A stretch of 64,000 nucleotides of DNA from Pseudomonas sp. PDM18. Lineage in GTDB: Bacteria; Pseudomonadota; Gammaproteobacteria; Pseudomonadales; Pseudomonadaceae. Location: positions 868,001-932,000 of the forward strand of contig NZ_JACVBX010000001.1 of NCBI RefSeq assembly GCF_014852585.1, given 5' to 3'. The notes below the pieces were generated by a model. It saw only the letters and a program-made list of their open reading frames with translations. It did no database searches and was not told where the DNA came from. The position numbers and the translations under genes are program-made. Below are positions 17,489 to 25,961 of this stretch, piece after piece. How positions within the stretch are numbered: position 1 is the first letter of the stretch; every line of letters begins with the position of its first letter.

Positions 17489-17707
17489 CGCCAGTTACCT
17501 ACGGATTTCGATGGGATCACTCTAAGAAGCTGGCGCGGGACAGTAGATGAGGGAAAACCGAAACGTCTGTCAGACTTTTCACTCAAGCATCTACCATCAA
17601 TACGCAGCCTCCCCGTCCACGTCCGCGGGCAGACTGGGTTGTCCACGACGGCGGTTCTGCCGAGAATCCCCTTCATCCTGCCCCTTCCGATCAAGGTGTC
17701 ATCGCAC

Positions 17708-18673
17708 ATGAATCCTGCTCGCGCCGTCTTCCTCGACCATGCTTCCCTCGACCTCGGAGACCTCGACCTCACGCCACTGCGCACGCCATTTGGCGAACTG
17801 GTCCTGCACGAGCGCAGCGACACGCAGCAGGTCGCCGAGCGACTGAAGGGCGCGCAGGTAGCGATCAGCAACAAAGTGCGCATCGGAGCAGAAGTGTTCG
17901 AGCAGTGCCCGGACCTCAAGCTGATCCTGGTGGCTGCCACCGGCACCAACAACGTCGACCTCCAGGCCGCGCACCAGCACGGCGTGACGGTGAGCAACTG
18001 CCAGGGCTACGGCACCCCGTCGGTGGCCCAGCACACCCTGATGCTGCTGCTCGCCCTGGCCACGCGCCTGCCGGACTACCAGGCGGCGATCCGCGACGGC
18101 CGCTGGCAGAAGGCCCCGCAGTTCTGCCTGCTGGACTTCCCCATCGTCGAACTGGAAGGCAAGACCCTCGGCCTGCTCGGGCACGGCGAACTGGGCGGCG
18201 CGGTGGCGAAACTGGCCGAAGCCTTCGGCATGCGCGTGCTGCTTGGCGTCCTGCCTGGACGCCCTGCGCGCCCTGATCGCCTGGCGCTGGACGAACTGCT
18301 GCCGCAAGTCGACGCCCTCACCCTGCATTGCCCGCTGACCGATGCCACGCGCGAACTGATCGGCCGGCGCGAGTTGGACCTGATGAAGCCCGGCGCCTAC
18401 CTGATCAACACCGCCCGCGGCGGACTGGTCGACGAGCAGGCGCTGGCCGACACCCTGCGCCGCGGCCATCTCGGCGGCGCGGCCTTCGACGTGCTCAGCG
18501 TCGAGCCGCCCAGGGACGGCAACCCGCTGCTGGCCGGCGACATTCCGCGCTTCATCCTCACCCCGCACAGTGCCTGGGGCAGCCGCGAGGCCCGGCAGCG
18601 CATCGTCGGCCAGTTGAGCGAGAACGCCGCCGGCTTCTTCGCCGGCGAGCCGCGCCGAGTGGTGGCGCCATGA
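17708..18673 (+). CDS. D-isomer-specific 2-hydroxyacid dehydrogenase
   Basis: The 321-residue NAD(P)-dependent enzyme has the dinucleotide motif GHGELG (158-163) and the catalytic trio Arg237 (TARGG), Glu266 (SVEPP) and His287 (PHSAW). These identify the D-2-hydroxyacid dehydrogenase family, which interconverts 2-keto acids and D-2-hydroxy acids; glycerate or hydroxypyruvate is the most common substrate for this branch, but that is not proven. The start at 17708 has AAGGTG ten bases upstream. The stop codon overlaps the ATG of the DUF1835 gene (ATGA), so the two are translationally coupled. Confidence 0.9.
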   Translation: MNPARAVFLDHASLDLGDLDLTPLRTPFGELVLHERSDTQQVAERLKGAQVAISNKVRIGAEVFEQCPDLKLILVAATGTNNVDLQAAHQHGVTVSNCQGYGTPSVAQHTLMLLLALATRLPDYQAAIRDGRWQKAPQFCLLDFPIVELEGKTLGLLGHGELGGAVAKLAEAFGMRVLLGVLPGRPARPDRLALDELLPQVDALTLHCPLTDATRELIGRRELDLMKPGAYLINTARGGLVDEQALADTLRRGHLGGAAFDVLSVEPPRDGNPLLAGDIPRFILTPHSAWGSREARQRIVGQLSENAAGFFAGEPRRVVAP

Positions 18674-19434
18674 GCCTGCATCTGGTCTGCGGCGACGGCG
18701 CCGCCGAAGCCCTGCATCGGGCCGTCGAGGCAGGCGTGCTGACCGAAAAGAAAATCCGCGTGATGCCGGACGACCTCGCGGTCGGCCCGCTGAGCGATGT
18801 GGACAACCCGCCCTGCCAGCAGCGCGCCGCGTTCTGGCACGAACTGGGCGGCGAAGTCCTGCGCGCGCGGGAAATCGCCATCGAGATGGCCACCGAGGTG
18901 AACTGGCTGCGCAGCCCGGACATCGCCTCCGTCACCCTCTGGCATGGCGACAGCGCCAGCGAGCAACTCCTGCTGCGCCGCGTCTGTGCTTTGCTGCCGG
19001 CGAACATCATCCTGCGCAGTGTCGGTGCCGGCAGCGGCCAGTGCCGCAGCGAGGACCGCCACGCCATTGCCATGCTCAAACCCGTCGAACTGGCCAACGC
19101 CCTGGCCGCCAGCCACGAAGTGGACGTCGCCGAGCGCCAAGGCCTGGCGGCGGACTGGCAGCGCGCCCTGGCCGAAAACGCCCAACTGCGCGTGTGGCTG
19201 GATGGCCAACTGAGCGGCACCGGCTACGCCCACATCGACCGCATCCTGCTGGACAGCGCCAGCGAATCCTGGCGCCCGGTGCAGTCGCTGATCGGCCCCA
19301 CCATGGCCTACGTCGACGGCCTGTTCGTCAGCGACCTGCTGGCCGCCTGGCGCCTGCGCGAACAAGTAGCGGCCGGGGCGCTGGAACTGCGCGGCGACGA
19401 CTTCTGGAAGAACGCCGAGGTGCGCCTCGCCTAG
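18670..19434 (+). CDS. DUF1835/DUF3658 domain protein
   Basis: A 254-residue cytoplasmic protein. The N-terminus [18 protein letters not shown] and the segment ending [18 protein letters not shown] are characteristic of DUF1835 (PF08874), and the C-terminal [21 protein letters not shown] fits DUF3658 (PF12395). The pair occurs in many proteobacteria and firmicutes without a known activity. The WHG-x-S-x-xEQLLLRR stretch could be part of an active or binding site. It starts inside the stop of the dehydrogenase gene, which points to shared expression, and rsmC follows after 53 bases. Confidence 0.8.
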   Translation: MSLHLVCGDGAAEALHRAVEAGVLTEKKIRVMPDDLAVGPLSDVDNPPCQQRAAFWHELGGEVLRAREIAIEMATEVNWLRSPDIASVTLWHGDSASEQLLLRRVCALLPANIILRSVGAGSGQCRSEDRHAIAMLKPVELANALAASHEVDVAERQGLAADWQRALAENAQLRVWLDGQLSGTGYAHIDRILLDSASESWRPVQSLIGPTMAYVDGLFVSDLLAAWRLREQVAAGALELRGDDFWKNAEVRLA

Positions 19435-19487
19435 GCTCGGCCGCGGCAGCCCTGCTAAACTCGCGCCCTTTTTTGCCAGGAGGCCGC

Positions 19488-20489
19488 ATGTCCAACGCCC
19501 CCACCAGTGAAGTGCTGCTGCGCCAGATCGAGCGCTTCCAGGGCCGCGTCCTGCTCGCCGGCCTGCCCGCCGACGCGCTGCTCGGTGACCTCCCGCAAGC
19601 CCGGGGCTGGAGCTGGCACGCCGGCGAAGCCCGGCGGTTGGAAGGTCGTTATCCCGGCCGCTGCCATTTCGGCGCCACGCCGCCGGAAGGCGACTTCGCG
19701 GCCGCCGTGCTGTTCCTGCCCAAGTCCCGCGAACTGACCGACTACCTGCTCGCCGCGCTGGCCAGCTGCGTGCCGGACGGCGAGCTGTACCTGGTCGGCG
19801 AGAAACGCGCCGGCATCGAACGCGCCAGCAAGCAGCTCGGTGAATTCGGCCGCGCCAGCAAGCTGGACAGCGCCCGCCACTGCCAGCTGTGGCACACGCA
19901 CATCGACGGCGCGCCGACCGCGCCGGACCTGCATGCCCTCGCGCAACGCTACGAACTGCCGCTGGCCGACGGCCCGCTGCAGGTCATCACCCTGCCCGGC
20001 GTGTTCAGCCATGGTCGCCTGGACCGTGGCAGCGCGCTGCTGCTGGAACACCTGGACAAGCTGCCAGCCGGCCATGTGCTGGACTTCGGCTGCGGCGCCG
20101 GGGTGCTCGGCGCCACGCTCAAGCGCCGTTATCCGCAGAGCCGCCTGTCCCTGCTGGACGTCGACGCCTTCGCCATCGAAAGCAGCCGCCTGACCCTGGC
20201 CGCCAATGGCCTGGAGGGTGAAGTGATCGCCGGCGACGGCATCGACGCCGCGCCGGAAGGCCTCGCTGCCATCGTCAGCAACCCGCCCTTCCACCAGGGC
20301 GTGCACACCAGCTACGCCGCCACCGAACACCTGCTGCGCCAGTCGGCACGCCACCTGGCGTCCGGCGGCGAGCTGCGCCTGGTGGCCAACAGCTTCCTGA
20401 AATACCCGCCGCTGATCGAACAGCACCTGGGCCCGTGCCGCATCCTGGCCGAGGCCGACGGCTTCCGTATCTACAGCGCCCGGCGCTGA
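19488..20489 (+). CDS. rsmC: 16S rRNA m2G1207 methyltransferase RsmC
   Basis: RsmC methylates guanine 1207 of 16S rRNA in the 30S subunit using S-adenosylmethionine. The 333-residue product has the two-lobed RsmC layout: a degenerate N-terminal methyltransferase-like half (1-160) and a catalytic C-terminal half with the AdoMet motif FGCGAGVLG (200-208) and the NPPF motif (265-268), followed by the conserved FHQGVHT. An ideal AGGAGG ribosome site stands five bases before the ATG at 19488. The paralogous RlmG has a similar plan but is longer, so RsmC is favoured. Confidence 0.88.
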   Translation: MSNAPTSEVLLRQIERFQGRVLLAGLPADALLGDLPQARGWSWHAGEARRLEGRYPGRCHFGATPPEGDFAAAVLFLPKSRELTDYLLAALASCVPDGELYLVGEKRAGIERASKQLGEFGRASKLDSARHCQLWHTHIDGAPTAPDLHALAQRYELPLADGPLQVITLPGVFSHGRLDRGSALLLEHLDKLPAGHVLDFGCGAGVLGATLKRRYPQSRLSLLDVDAFAIESSRLTLAANGLEGEVIAGDGIDAAPEGLAAIVSNPPFHQGVHTSYAATEHLLRQSARHLASGGELRLVANSFLKYPPLIEQHLGPCRILAEADGFRIYSARR

Positions 20490-20566
20490 TCCAAGGCTCG
20501 CACTACACTCCACCGAGCCTGTCGGATCGGCGCATCGCCGCTCGCCCTGAACTATCGAGGACACCC

Positions 20567-22066
20567 GTGAACCGAAGAATTAGAGATGACGTCGAACTGA
20601 CTTTCGCCATGGGGCCGAAGGAGAAGCCGCATCATCTGAAGCGCTCCCTCAAGCCGCGCCACCTGAACATGATCGCCATCGGCGGCTCCATCGGCACCGG
20701 CCTGTTCGTCGCCTCCGGCAGCACCATCGCCACTGCCGGCCCCGGCGGTGCGCTGCTGGCCTATGCGCTGATCGGCCTGATGGTGTTCTTCCTCATGACC
20801 AGCCTCGGCGAGCTGGCGGCGTATATTCCTGATTCCGGCTCGTTCTGCACCTATGGCAGCCGTTTCATCGACGATGGCTTCGGTTTCGCCATGGGCTGGA
20901 ACTACTGGTACAACTGGGCGGTGACCATCGCCGCCGAACTGGTGGCGGCGCAACTGGTGATGAAGTTCTGGTTCCCGGAAGTCTCGGGCATGTACTGGAG
21001 CGCCGGATTCCTCGGCATCATGTTCATGCTCAACTTCTTCTCGGTGAAGGGCTTCGGCGAGAGCGAATTCTGGTTCGCGCTGATCAAGGTGGTGGCCGTG
21101 GTCATCTTCATCGGCATCGGCCTCGCCAGCATCATCGGCATCATGCACGGCATCGACAGCCCCGGCTTCAGCAACTTCACCAGCGGTGATGCGCCCTTCG
21201 TCGGCGGCCTGCAGGCGATGATCGGGGTGGCGATGATCGCCGGCTTCTCCTTCCAGGGCACCGAACTGATCGGTGTTGCCGCGGGCGAGTCGGAGAACCC
21301 GCAGAAGTCCATTCCCATCGCCATTCGCCAGGTGTTCTGGCGAATCCTGATGTTCTATATCCTGTCGATCTTCGTCATCGGCATGCTGATCCCCTACACC
21401 GATCCGAACCTGCTCAAGACCGACAGCAGCGACATCAGCACCTCGCCCTTCACCCTGCTGTTCGAGCGCGCGGGCCTCGCCGCCGCGGCGGGCGTGATGA
21501 ACGCGGTGATCCTCTCGGCGATCCTTTCGGCAGGCAACTCGGGCATGTACGCTTCGACCCGGATGCTCTACACCATGGCCACCCAGGGCAAGGCGCCGCG
21601 CCTGTTCACCCAAGTGTCCGAGAGCGGCGTGCCGCGCTACGCCCTCTACGCCACGACGCTGATCGGCGCGCTGTGCTTCCTCACCAGCTTCATCGGCGAC
21701 AAGACCGTCTACACTTGGCTGCTCAACGCCTCGGGCATGTGCGGCTTCATTGTCTGGCTGGGCATCGCCGTGTCCCATTACCGCTTCCGCAAGGGCTTCG
21801 TCCTGCAGGGCGGCAACCTCAACGACCTGCCCTACCGCGCCAAGTGGTTCCCCCTCGGCCCGCTGTTCGCCTTCACCCTGTGTCTGATCATCACCCTGGG
21901 GCAGAACTACCAGGCCTTCGTCGGCGAGCACGTAGACTGGGCCGGGCTGGTCGCCACCTACATCACCATCCCGCTGTTCCTGGCGATCTGGCTGGGTTAC
22001 CGCTTCAAGAACGGCACCCGCTTCATCCGCTACGAGGACATGGACGTTCGCCCGACCCGCGACTGA
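20567..22066 (+). CDS. amino acid permease, LysP-like
   Basis: A 499-residue amino acid-polyamine-organocation transporter of the AAT subfamily with twelve predicted helices. The first helix reads LNMIAIGGSIGTGLFVASG, the hallmark GSIGTG motif; helix 6 (AGFSFQGTELIGVAAGES) and the loop after helix 8 (SGNSGMYASTRMLY-type) also fit. Similarity is to lysine permease LysP, but related carriers take other amino acids. The GTG at 20567 has a CGAGGA site six bases upstream; an ATG at 20609 is a possible alternative. A perfect palindrome follows the stop. Confidence 0.85.
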   Translation: MNRRIRDDVELTFAMGPKEKPHHLKRSLKPRHLNMIAIGGSIGTGLFVASGSTIATAGPGGALLAYALIGLMVFFLMTSLGELAAYIPDSGSFCTYGSRFIDDGFGFAMGWNYWYNWAVTIAAELVAAQLVMKFWFPEVSGMYWSAGFLGIMFMLNFFSVKGFGESEFWFALIKVVAVVIFIGIGLASIIGIMHGIDSPGFSNFTSGDAPFVGGLQAMIGVAMIAGFSFQGTELIGVAAGESENPQKSIPIAIRQVFWRILMFYILSIFVIGMLIPYTDPNLLKTDSSDISTSPFTLLFERAGLAAAAGVMNAVILSAILSAGNSGMYASTRMLYTMATQGKAPRLFTQVSESGVPRYALYATTLIGALCFLTSFIGDKTVYTWLLNASGMCGFIVWLGIAVSHYRFRKGFVLQGGNLNDLPYRAKWFPLGPLFAFTLCLIITLGQNYQAFVGEHVDWAGLVATYITIPLFLAIWLGYRFKNGTRFIRYEDMDVRPTRD

Positions 22067-22081
22067 TCCGACGCGCAGGCT

Positions 22082-22105
22082 TGCCCAAGTCCCGGGACTT
22101 GGGCA
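22082..22105. other. perfect 24-base palindrome after the permease gene
   Basis: TGCCCAAGTCCC is followed directly by GGGACTTGGGCA, a perfect inverted repeat without loop, 16 bases after the permease stop and 11 bases before the riboswitch aptamer. With no T run it is a weak terminator candidate; it could mark an mRNA 3' end or be a protein-binding site. Confidence 0.7.
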
Positions 22106-22116
22106 GAATGCGCCCC

Positions 22117-22316
22117 GTCCTAGGGGAGTAGTCTCCCGCGAGCGCCCTGCTCGCCCGGTACGCGTCAACACACTTGGTCCACAGACCATGGCGCGTACGA
22201 TCCAGGCCTGCAGCGTTCAGGCCGGGGTTTGACAAGACCTATGACACGAGCAACCTGACCCGGGGCGGGCAGGTGGCGCGTGTCATGGTGATTAGTCGAC
22301 CCGCCCCCTTAGGAAG
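22117..22316 (+). promoter_or_regulatory. yybP-ykoY Mn2+ riboswitch with expression platform
   Basis: The two conserved loops of the yybP-ykoY class are present: GGGGAGTAG at 22123-22131 and GACAAGACC at 22231-22239. The closing stem P1 pairs GTCCTAGG (22117-22124) with CCTATGAC (22238-22245), seven of eight bases. Downstream, ATGACACG (22241-22248), part of P1, is a perfect inverse of CGTGTCAT (22279-22286), with nested ACCTG/CAGGT and CCCG/CGGG. In turn GGGGCGGG (22262-22269) can pair with CCCGCCCC (22300-22307), just before the ribosome site AGGAAG (22311-22316). The class binds Mn2+ and commonly controls Mn2+ export genes, which fits the gene behind it. Confidence 0.87.
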
Positions 22317-22320
22317 TCTG

Positions 22321-22902
22321 ATGGAATCCCTCTTCGTCCCAACCCTGATCGTTGCCCTCGCGGAAATCGGCGACAAGACGCAATTGCTCGCGCTCGTCCT
22401 CGCCGCGCGGTTCCGCAAGCCCTGGCCGATCATCGCCGGGATCATCGCCGCTACCCTGGCCAACCACTTCGCCGCCGGCGCCGTGGGCAGCTGGGTCGCC
22501 TCGTTCTTCTCGGAAAGCACGCTGAGCTGGGTGCTGGCCGTGTGCTTCCTGGCGGTCGCTGGCTGGACCCTGATTCCGGACAAGCTGGATGACGACGAAG
22601 AAGGTTCGCTGAAGAAATTCGGCCCGTTCCTCACCACCCTGATCGCCTTCTTCCTCGCCGAGATGGGCGACAAGACCCAGGTCGCCACCGTGATGCTGGC
22701 CGCGCAGTACCCGCACTTCTGGCTGGTGGTCATCGGCACCACGCTGGGCATGCTGATCGCCAACGTACCGGTCGTCCTGGCGGGCAACTTCGCCGCCGAG
22801 CGCCTGCCGCTGAACCTGATCCGCCGCCTGGCCGCCGCCGCCTTCGCCATCCTCGGCCTGGCTGCCGTGTACCACGCACTGAAGCTCTCCGGGGTGTTCT
22901 GA
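22321..22902 (+). CDS. GDT1/TMEM165 (UPF0016) family Mn2+ transporter
   Basis: A 193-residue inner-membrane protein with six helices in two repeats. Each repeat has the family's cation motif E-x-G-D-K-T: EIGDKT (15-20) and EMGDKT (114-119). The central loop is acidic (DKLDDDEEG). Bacterial members, including those of Vibrio and cyanobacteria, remove Mn2+ from the cytosol, and the yybP-ykoY riboswitch upstream supports the same role here. The ATG at 22321 follows AGGAAG within the riboswitch expression platform. Ca2+ transport, seen in eukaryotic members, is an alternative. Confidence 0.92.
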   Translation: MESLFVPTLIVALAEIGDKTQLLALVLAARFRKPWPIIAGIIAATLANHFAAGAVGSWVASFFSESTLSWVLAVCFLAVAGWTLIPDKLDDDEEGSLKKFGPFLTTLIAFFLAEMGDKTQVATVMLAAQYPHFWLVVIGTTLGMLIANVPVVLAGNFAAERLPLNLIRRLAAAAFAILGLAAVYHALKLSGVF

Positions 22903-23002
22903 CCGGCCGCTTTCGTCGGGAGGCTGGCGCGCCGGCCAATGCCTGTGTATCGCCCGCGATACACAGTGGCGCCTGAAGCCTCCCACGACAAAGGATGTCA
23001 CC

Positions 23003-23446
23003 ATGCCGGAAAAAGACCTGAAGAAAGTCGCCCGCCACCACATCGACCTCGCCTGGAACAAGGGACATCTGGCGCTGGTCGAGCAGCTGCATAGCTCGGA
23101 CTTCATCTACAAGAGCGCCTTCACCGCCCAGCCGCTGGACAACGCCGGCTACCGGGCGCTGGTGGAGGAGATCCGCAGTGGCATGGAGGACCTGGAAGTG
23201 GCCGTGGAGGAATGCATCCGCGAGGGCAACAAGGTCTTCACCTGGAGCACCCTGATGGGCAGCATCGCCCGCCCGGTGCTGGGCTACCCGGCCAGCGACC
23301 GCATCGTCAGCATCTCCGCCATGGGCTTCTGGACCTTCAACAGCCAGAACCAGGTGCAGGAGCTGTGCACGCTGTTCGACATGGAAAGCTTCCGCGCGCA
23401 GATGGGACTGCCCAACCGTCCCTTCGCCGAGAAGGCGCTGCCCTGA
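23003..23446 (+). CDS. SnoaL-like / ester cyclase family protein
   Basis: A 147-residue single-domain protein with the NTF2-like fold of the SnoaL family (PF07366). The pattern of an N-terminal helix (HHIDLAWNKGHLALVEQLHSSDFIY), a YRALVEEIRSGMEDLEVAVEECI helix-strand unit and a final strand ending in a short hydrophobic helix is typical. Such proteins act as cyclases or isomerases in secondary metabolism or have unknown roles; no biosynthetic genes are near. A start at ATG 23003 follows AAAGGA. It lies 100 bases after the Mn2+ transporter on the same strand, and its own terminator follows. Confidence 0.72.
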   Translation: MPEKDLKKVARHHIDLAWNKGHLALVEQLHSSDFIYKSAFTAQPLDNAGYRALVEEIRSGMEDLEVAVEECIREGNKVFTWSTLMGSIARPVLGYPASDRIVSISAMGFWTFNSQNQVQELCTLFDMESFRAQMGLPNRPFAEKALP

Positions 23447-23456
23447 CAACGAAAAA

Positions 23457-23482
23457 GCCCGACCATGCGCCGGGCTTTTTTT
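23457..23482 (+). terminator. terminator of the SnoaL-like gene
   Basis: GCCCG/CGGGC (23457-23461 with 23471-23475) is preceded by AAAAA and followed by seven T, eleven bases after the stop. Confidence 0.85.
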
Positions 23483-23528
23483 GTCTGCTTGCCACCCTGG
23501 TCGCGCTCTTGCAGGGAACTCCGTAACA

Positions 23529-23622
23529 GCTTTTCGTAGGACCGAGGGGGACGCCCAGTCCTTGCTCGCGAACCGGAGCCGCTCGGTGCTGGGCGGATCG
23601 CGAGCAAGCTCGCTCCTACAAA
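23529..23622. repeat. REP pair, left copy disrupted
   Basis: A degenerate left half (CTTTTCGTAGGACCGAG, then CTTGCTCGCGAAC) is separated by inserted bases, and an intact inverted copy, GCGAGCAAGCTCGCTCCTAC, lies at about 23600-23619. Together they make an inverted REP pair between convergent genes. Confidence 0.7.
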
Positions 23623-23633
23623 GACAGCCGGAG

Positions 23634-24617
23634 TCAGAGGTAATCGTTGGCGTGGAACCAGGAAATGGCCCGTTCCAGCGTATCCTCCAGCGGCACATGA
23701 GATTCGAAGCCCAGCTCCTCGCGGGCCTTGCGGCCGTCGAGGAACTGCCCGCCGGCCATCACCTCGATGGCGGTATCGTCCAGCAGCGGCATCTTGCCGG
23801 TCAGCCGGTAGCGCCAGCGGCCCAGTGTCGCCAGCGCACGGGCGCGGTGCAGCGGCATCGGAGTCGGTGCCGGCTTGCCCAGTAGCTTTGCGATGGTGGC
23901 AGTCAGCTCACCCATCTCGATGTTGTGCCCGGTGAGCAGGTAGCGCTCGCCCACCCGACCGCGCTCGAGCGCCGTGAGCAGGCCGCGCCCGGCCTCGGAG
24001 GCATCGATGACGTTCCTCCGGCCCGGTACGTAGTGCAGCATCTCGTCTCGGCCGATGGCGGTGATCAGGCGCCCGGTGGTCGGGCCGATGTCCAGCTCGC
24101 CCAGCACCATGCCAGGAATCCCGATGACCACCGGCAGGCCGCCACGGGCCTGCTCGCGGGCCTGTTCGTCCAGCGCCCACTTGCACATCACGTAGGCGCT
24201 CTTGCCGGTGGGCAGTCCTTCGTAGAACAGCCCCTCATGCCCGGGCAGCCCCTGCGGGTGCGAGGGCATGGCGAAGGCCGAGCCAACATAGAGGATGCGC
24301 GGCACTTTCGCCTGCAGGCAGGCGGCGTAGAAATGATTGGTCAGGTCCAGTGCGCTGGCCACTTCCTCCTGCCAGCGACGCGGGCGCACCGGGTAATAAC
24401 CGGCGCTGAAGATCACCGCGTCCAGCCCACTGAGCGCGCGGGCCATGCCCTGGTGATCGAAGAGTTCGGCTACCCGGCACTCAGGCTCGAGGTAGGCCAG
24501 GCGCTGGATCTGCGACGAGGGTCGGTGGATCAGCACCAGCTGGTGGCCGGCCGCCTTGATCGCGCGGGCGGCGTGGTGGCCCAGGAGCCCGGTGGCTCCG
24601 AGTACAGCGATTTTCAC
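23634..24617 (-). CDS. NAD(P)-dependent epimerase/dehydratase-family reductase
   Basis: A 327-residue extended short-chain dehydrogenase. The Rossmann motif GATGLLG is at residues 7-13, and the catalytic pair Tyr142/Lys146 sits in the form YVMCK. Such enzymes act on sugar nucleotides, dihydroflavonols or steroid-like alcohols; the DRF-like branch is most similar in pattern. The product lacks the signature of a specific epimerase, so the substrate stays open. It is a single-gene unit, convergent with the SnoaL-like gene and separated from it by REP hairpins. Confidence 0.83.
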   Translation of the reverse strand: MKIAVLGATGLLGHHAARAIKAAGHQLVLIHRPSSQIQRLAYLEPECRVAELFDHQGMARALSGLDAVIFSAGYYPVRPRRWQEEVASALDLTNHFYAACLQAKVPRILYVGSAFAMPSHPQGLPGHEGLFYEGLPTGKSAYVMCKWALDEQAREQARGGLPVVIGIPGMVLGELDIGPTTGRLITAIGRDEMLHYVPGRRNVIDASEAGRGLLTALERGRVGERYLLTGHNIEMGELTATIAKLLGKPAPTPMPLHRARALATLGRWRYRLTGKMPLLDDTAIEVMAGGQFLDGRKAREELGFESHVPLEDTLERAISWFHANDYL

Positions 24618-24709
24618 GGGTGCTCCCTGTTCACTGGATAAAGCGGCGCAACTTACGCCGCTCCTGGCCGTTCGAGAGAATCACGAACCCCTGCTCTCAA
24701 AACCACTGC

Positions 24710-25531
24710 TTAATGGGTCTTGGCCTGCTCATAGAGCGGCATGACCTTCGGGATGGCGGCCTGCAGGTTGGCCATCCGCGTACTGTCCGCCGGGTGCGTG
24801 CTGAGGATTTCCGGCGGAGCTTCACCGTTCGACGCCTGGCCCATCTTCTGCCACAGGGTCATCGCGGCGTTGGGGTTATAACCGGCTCGCGCTGCCAATT
24901 CCAGGCCGATCAGGTCAGCTTCGTTCTCATTCTGCCGACTATTGGGCAGCGTCAGGCTGTATTCGACCACCTGATGGGCCATGTCCACGCTGCTTTGACC
25001 CAGTCCCAGCAGCGCGCCGCCAATGCCCAGCCCCATCTGCTCCGCGTAGGCGCGGGACATCGCTTCACGACCGTGCTCACGCAAGGCGTGGGCGATCTCG
25101 TGGCCCATCACCGCGGCCAGTTCGTCGTCGGTGAGCTTGAGCTGATCGATCAGCCCGGTGTAGACGATGATCTTGCCACCGGGACCGCAGTTGGCGTTGA
25201 GCTCGTCGCTCTTGATCACGTTGACCTCCCACTGCCAGGACGGCGCGTCGGAGCGGAAAGCGCCGGTCTGCGGAATCAACCGCGCGGCAATGGCCTTCAC
25301 GCGCTTGGCGTCATTGCTGCTGGCATCCAGCTTGCCGGCTTTGGAGGCCTCACCGAGGGTCTGCTGGTAGGACTGCGCATACATCTGGTCGACCTGCGCA
25401 CTGGACAGCATGCTGAACATGTTCTGTTTGCGATCGACACCGACGACGCCGCCGCTGGTGGTGTTCACCTGCTGGCAAGCGGTGAGGAACAGGGCTGCGG
25501 CCAGGCCTGCGACACGAAATACTTTGGGCAT
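24710..25531 (-). CDS. M48-family metalloprotease lipoprotein
   Basis: A 273-residue lipoprotein protease: signal peptide with lipobox LTAC (Cys19), zinc motif HEIAH (144-148) and the third ligand Glu204 in NENEADLIG. This is the M48 family plan, close to E. coli LoiP/YcaL, which act in the periplasm or at the outer membrane in protein quality control, partly with the BAM complex. The real start is the ATG at 25531 (MPKVFRVAG); the open frame runs further only by chance. Divergent from the chemoreceptor gene, with a long 430-base gap in between. Confidence 0.9.
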   Translation of the reverse strand: MPKVFRVAGLAAALFLTACQQVNTTSGGVVGVDRKQNMFSMLSSAQVDQMYAQSYQQTLGEASKAGKLDASSNDAKRVKAIAARLIPQTGAFRSDAPSWQWEVNVIKSDELNANCGPGGKIIVYTGLIDQLKLTDDELAAVMGHEIAHALREHGREAMSRAYAEQMGLGIGGALLGLGQSSVDMAHQVVEYSLTLPNSRQNENEADLIGLELAARAGYNPNAAMTLWQKMGQASNGEAPPEILSTHPADSTRMANLQAAIPKVMPLYEQAKTH

Positions 25532-25893
25532 GTTGCTCTCCCGAAACAATGCAATCTCCCACGGACAGCGCGCATGGTAGGCCCACCCCCGATGCCCGGC
25601 AACTGGTAGAAAACAGCCGGCGCAGCAGTGACTTACGAAATCGCACCGACTCATCGGAAGGTGCCGTGGGGCGGCTGTCGTGGCGTACGCGGTGCACGGC
25701 ATCGCACCTGCGATCCACACCCGCGAGATAGCCGCAGCCAGCGTCTGATTTCACCCTGAAAACCAGGACGTCGAGGCGCTCGCCACGGCCAGATAATTTC
25801 ATTTTGACATCACATGCTAGACCTCCCGGTCAGCGCCGACAATCCTGCGACAGGCGGCGAACAGCCGCGTTACAACCCATTACAACGGCCCCC

Positions 25894-25920
25894 TAAGGAA
25901 AATCCCCGGACCTGCCGATA
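25894..25920 (+). promoter_or_regulatory. predicted sigma-28 (FliA) promoter
   Basis: A -10 element GCCGATA at 25914-25920 agrees with the FliA consensus, with TAAGG at 25894-25898 as a -35 match; the 15-base spacer after TAAGG is close to that expected. It sits 42 bases before the chemoreceptor start, and chemoreceptors are frequent FliA targets. The rest of the 25532-25961 gap shows no gene that I can support. Confidence 0.5.
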
Positions 25921-25961
25921 CAGATAGACACGCAGACCTCTGGCGCATTCCGGGTACCCGT

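Noticed and set aside
20552-22189. 545-codon open frame antisense to the permease gene
   Set aside because: Full overlap with a twelve-helix transporter with intact motifs; the antisense product is low-complexity His/Glu/Arg-rich.
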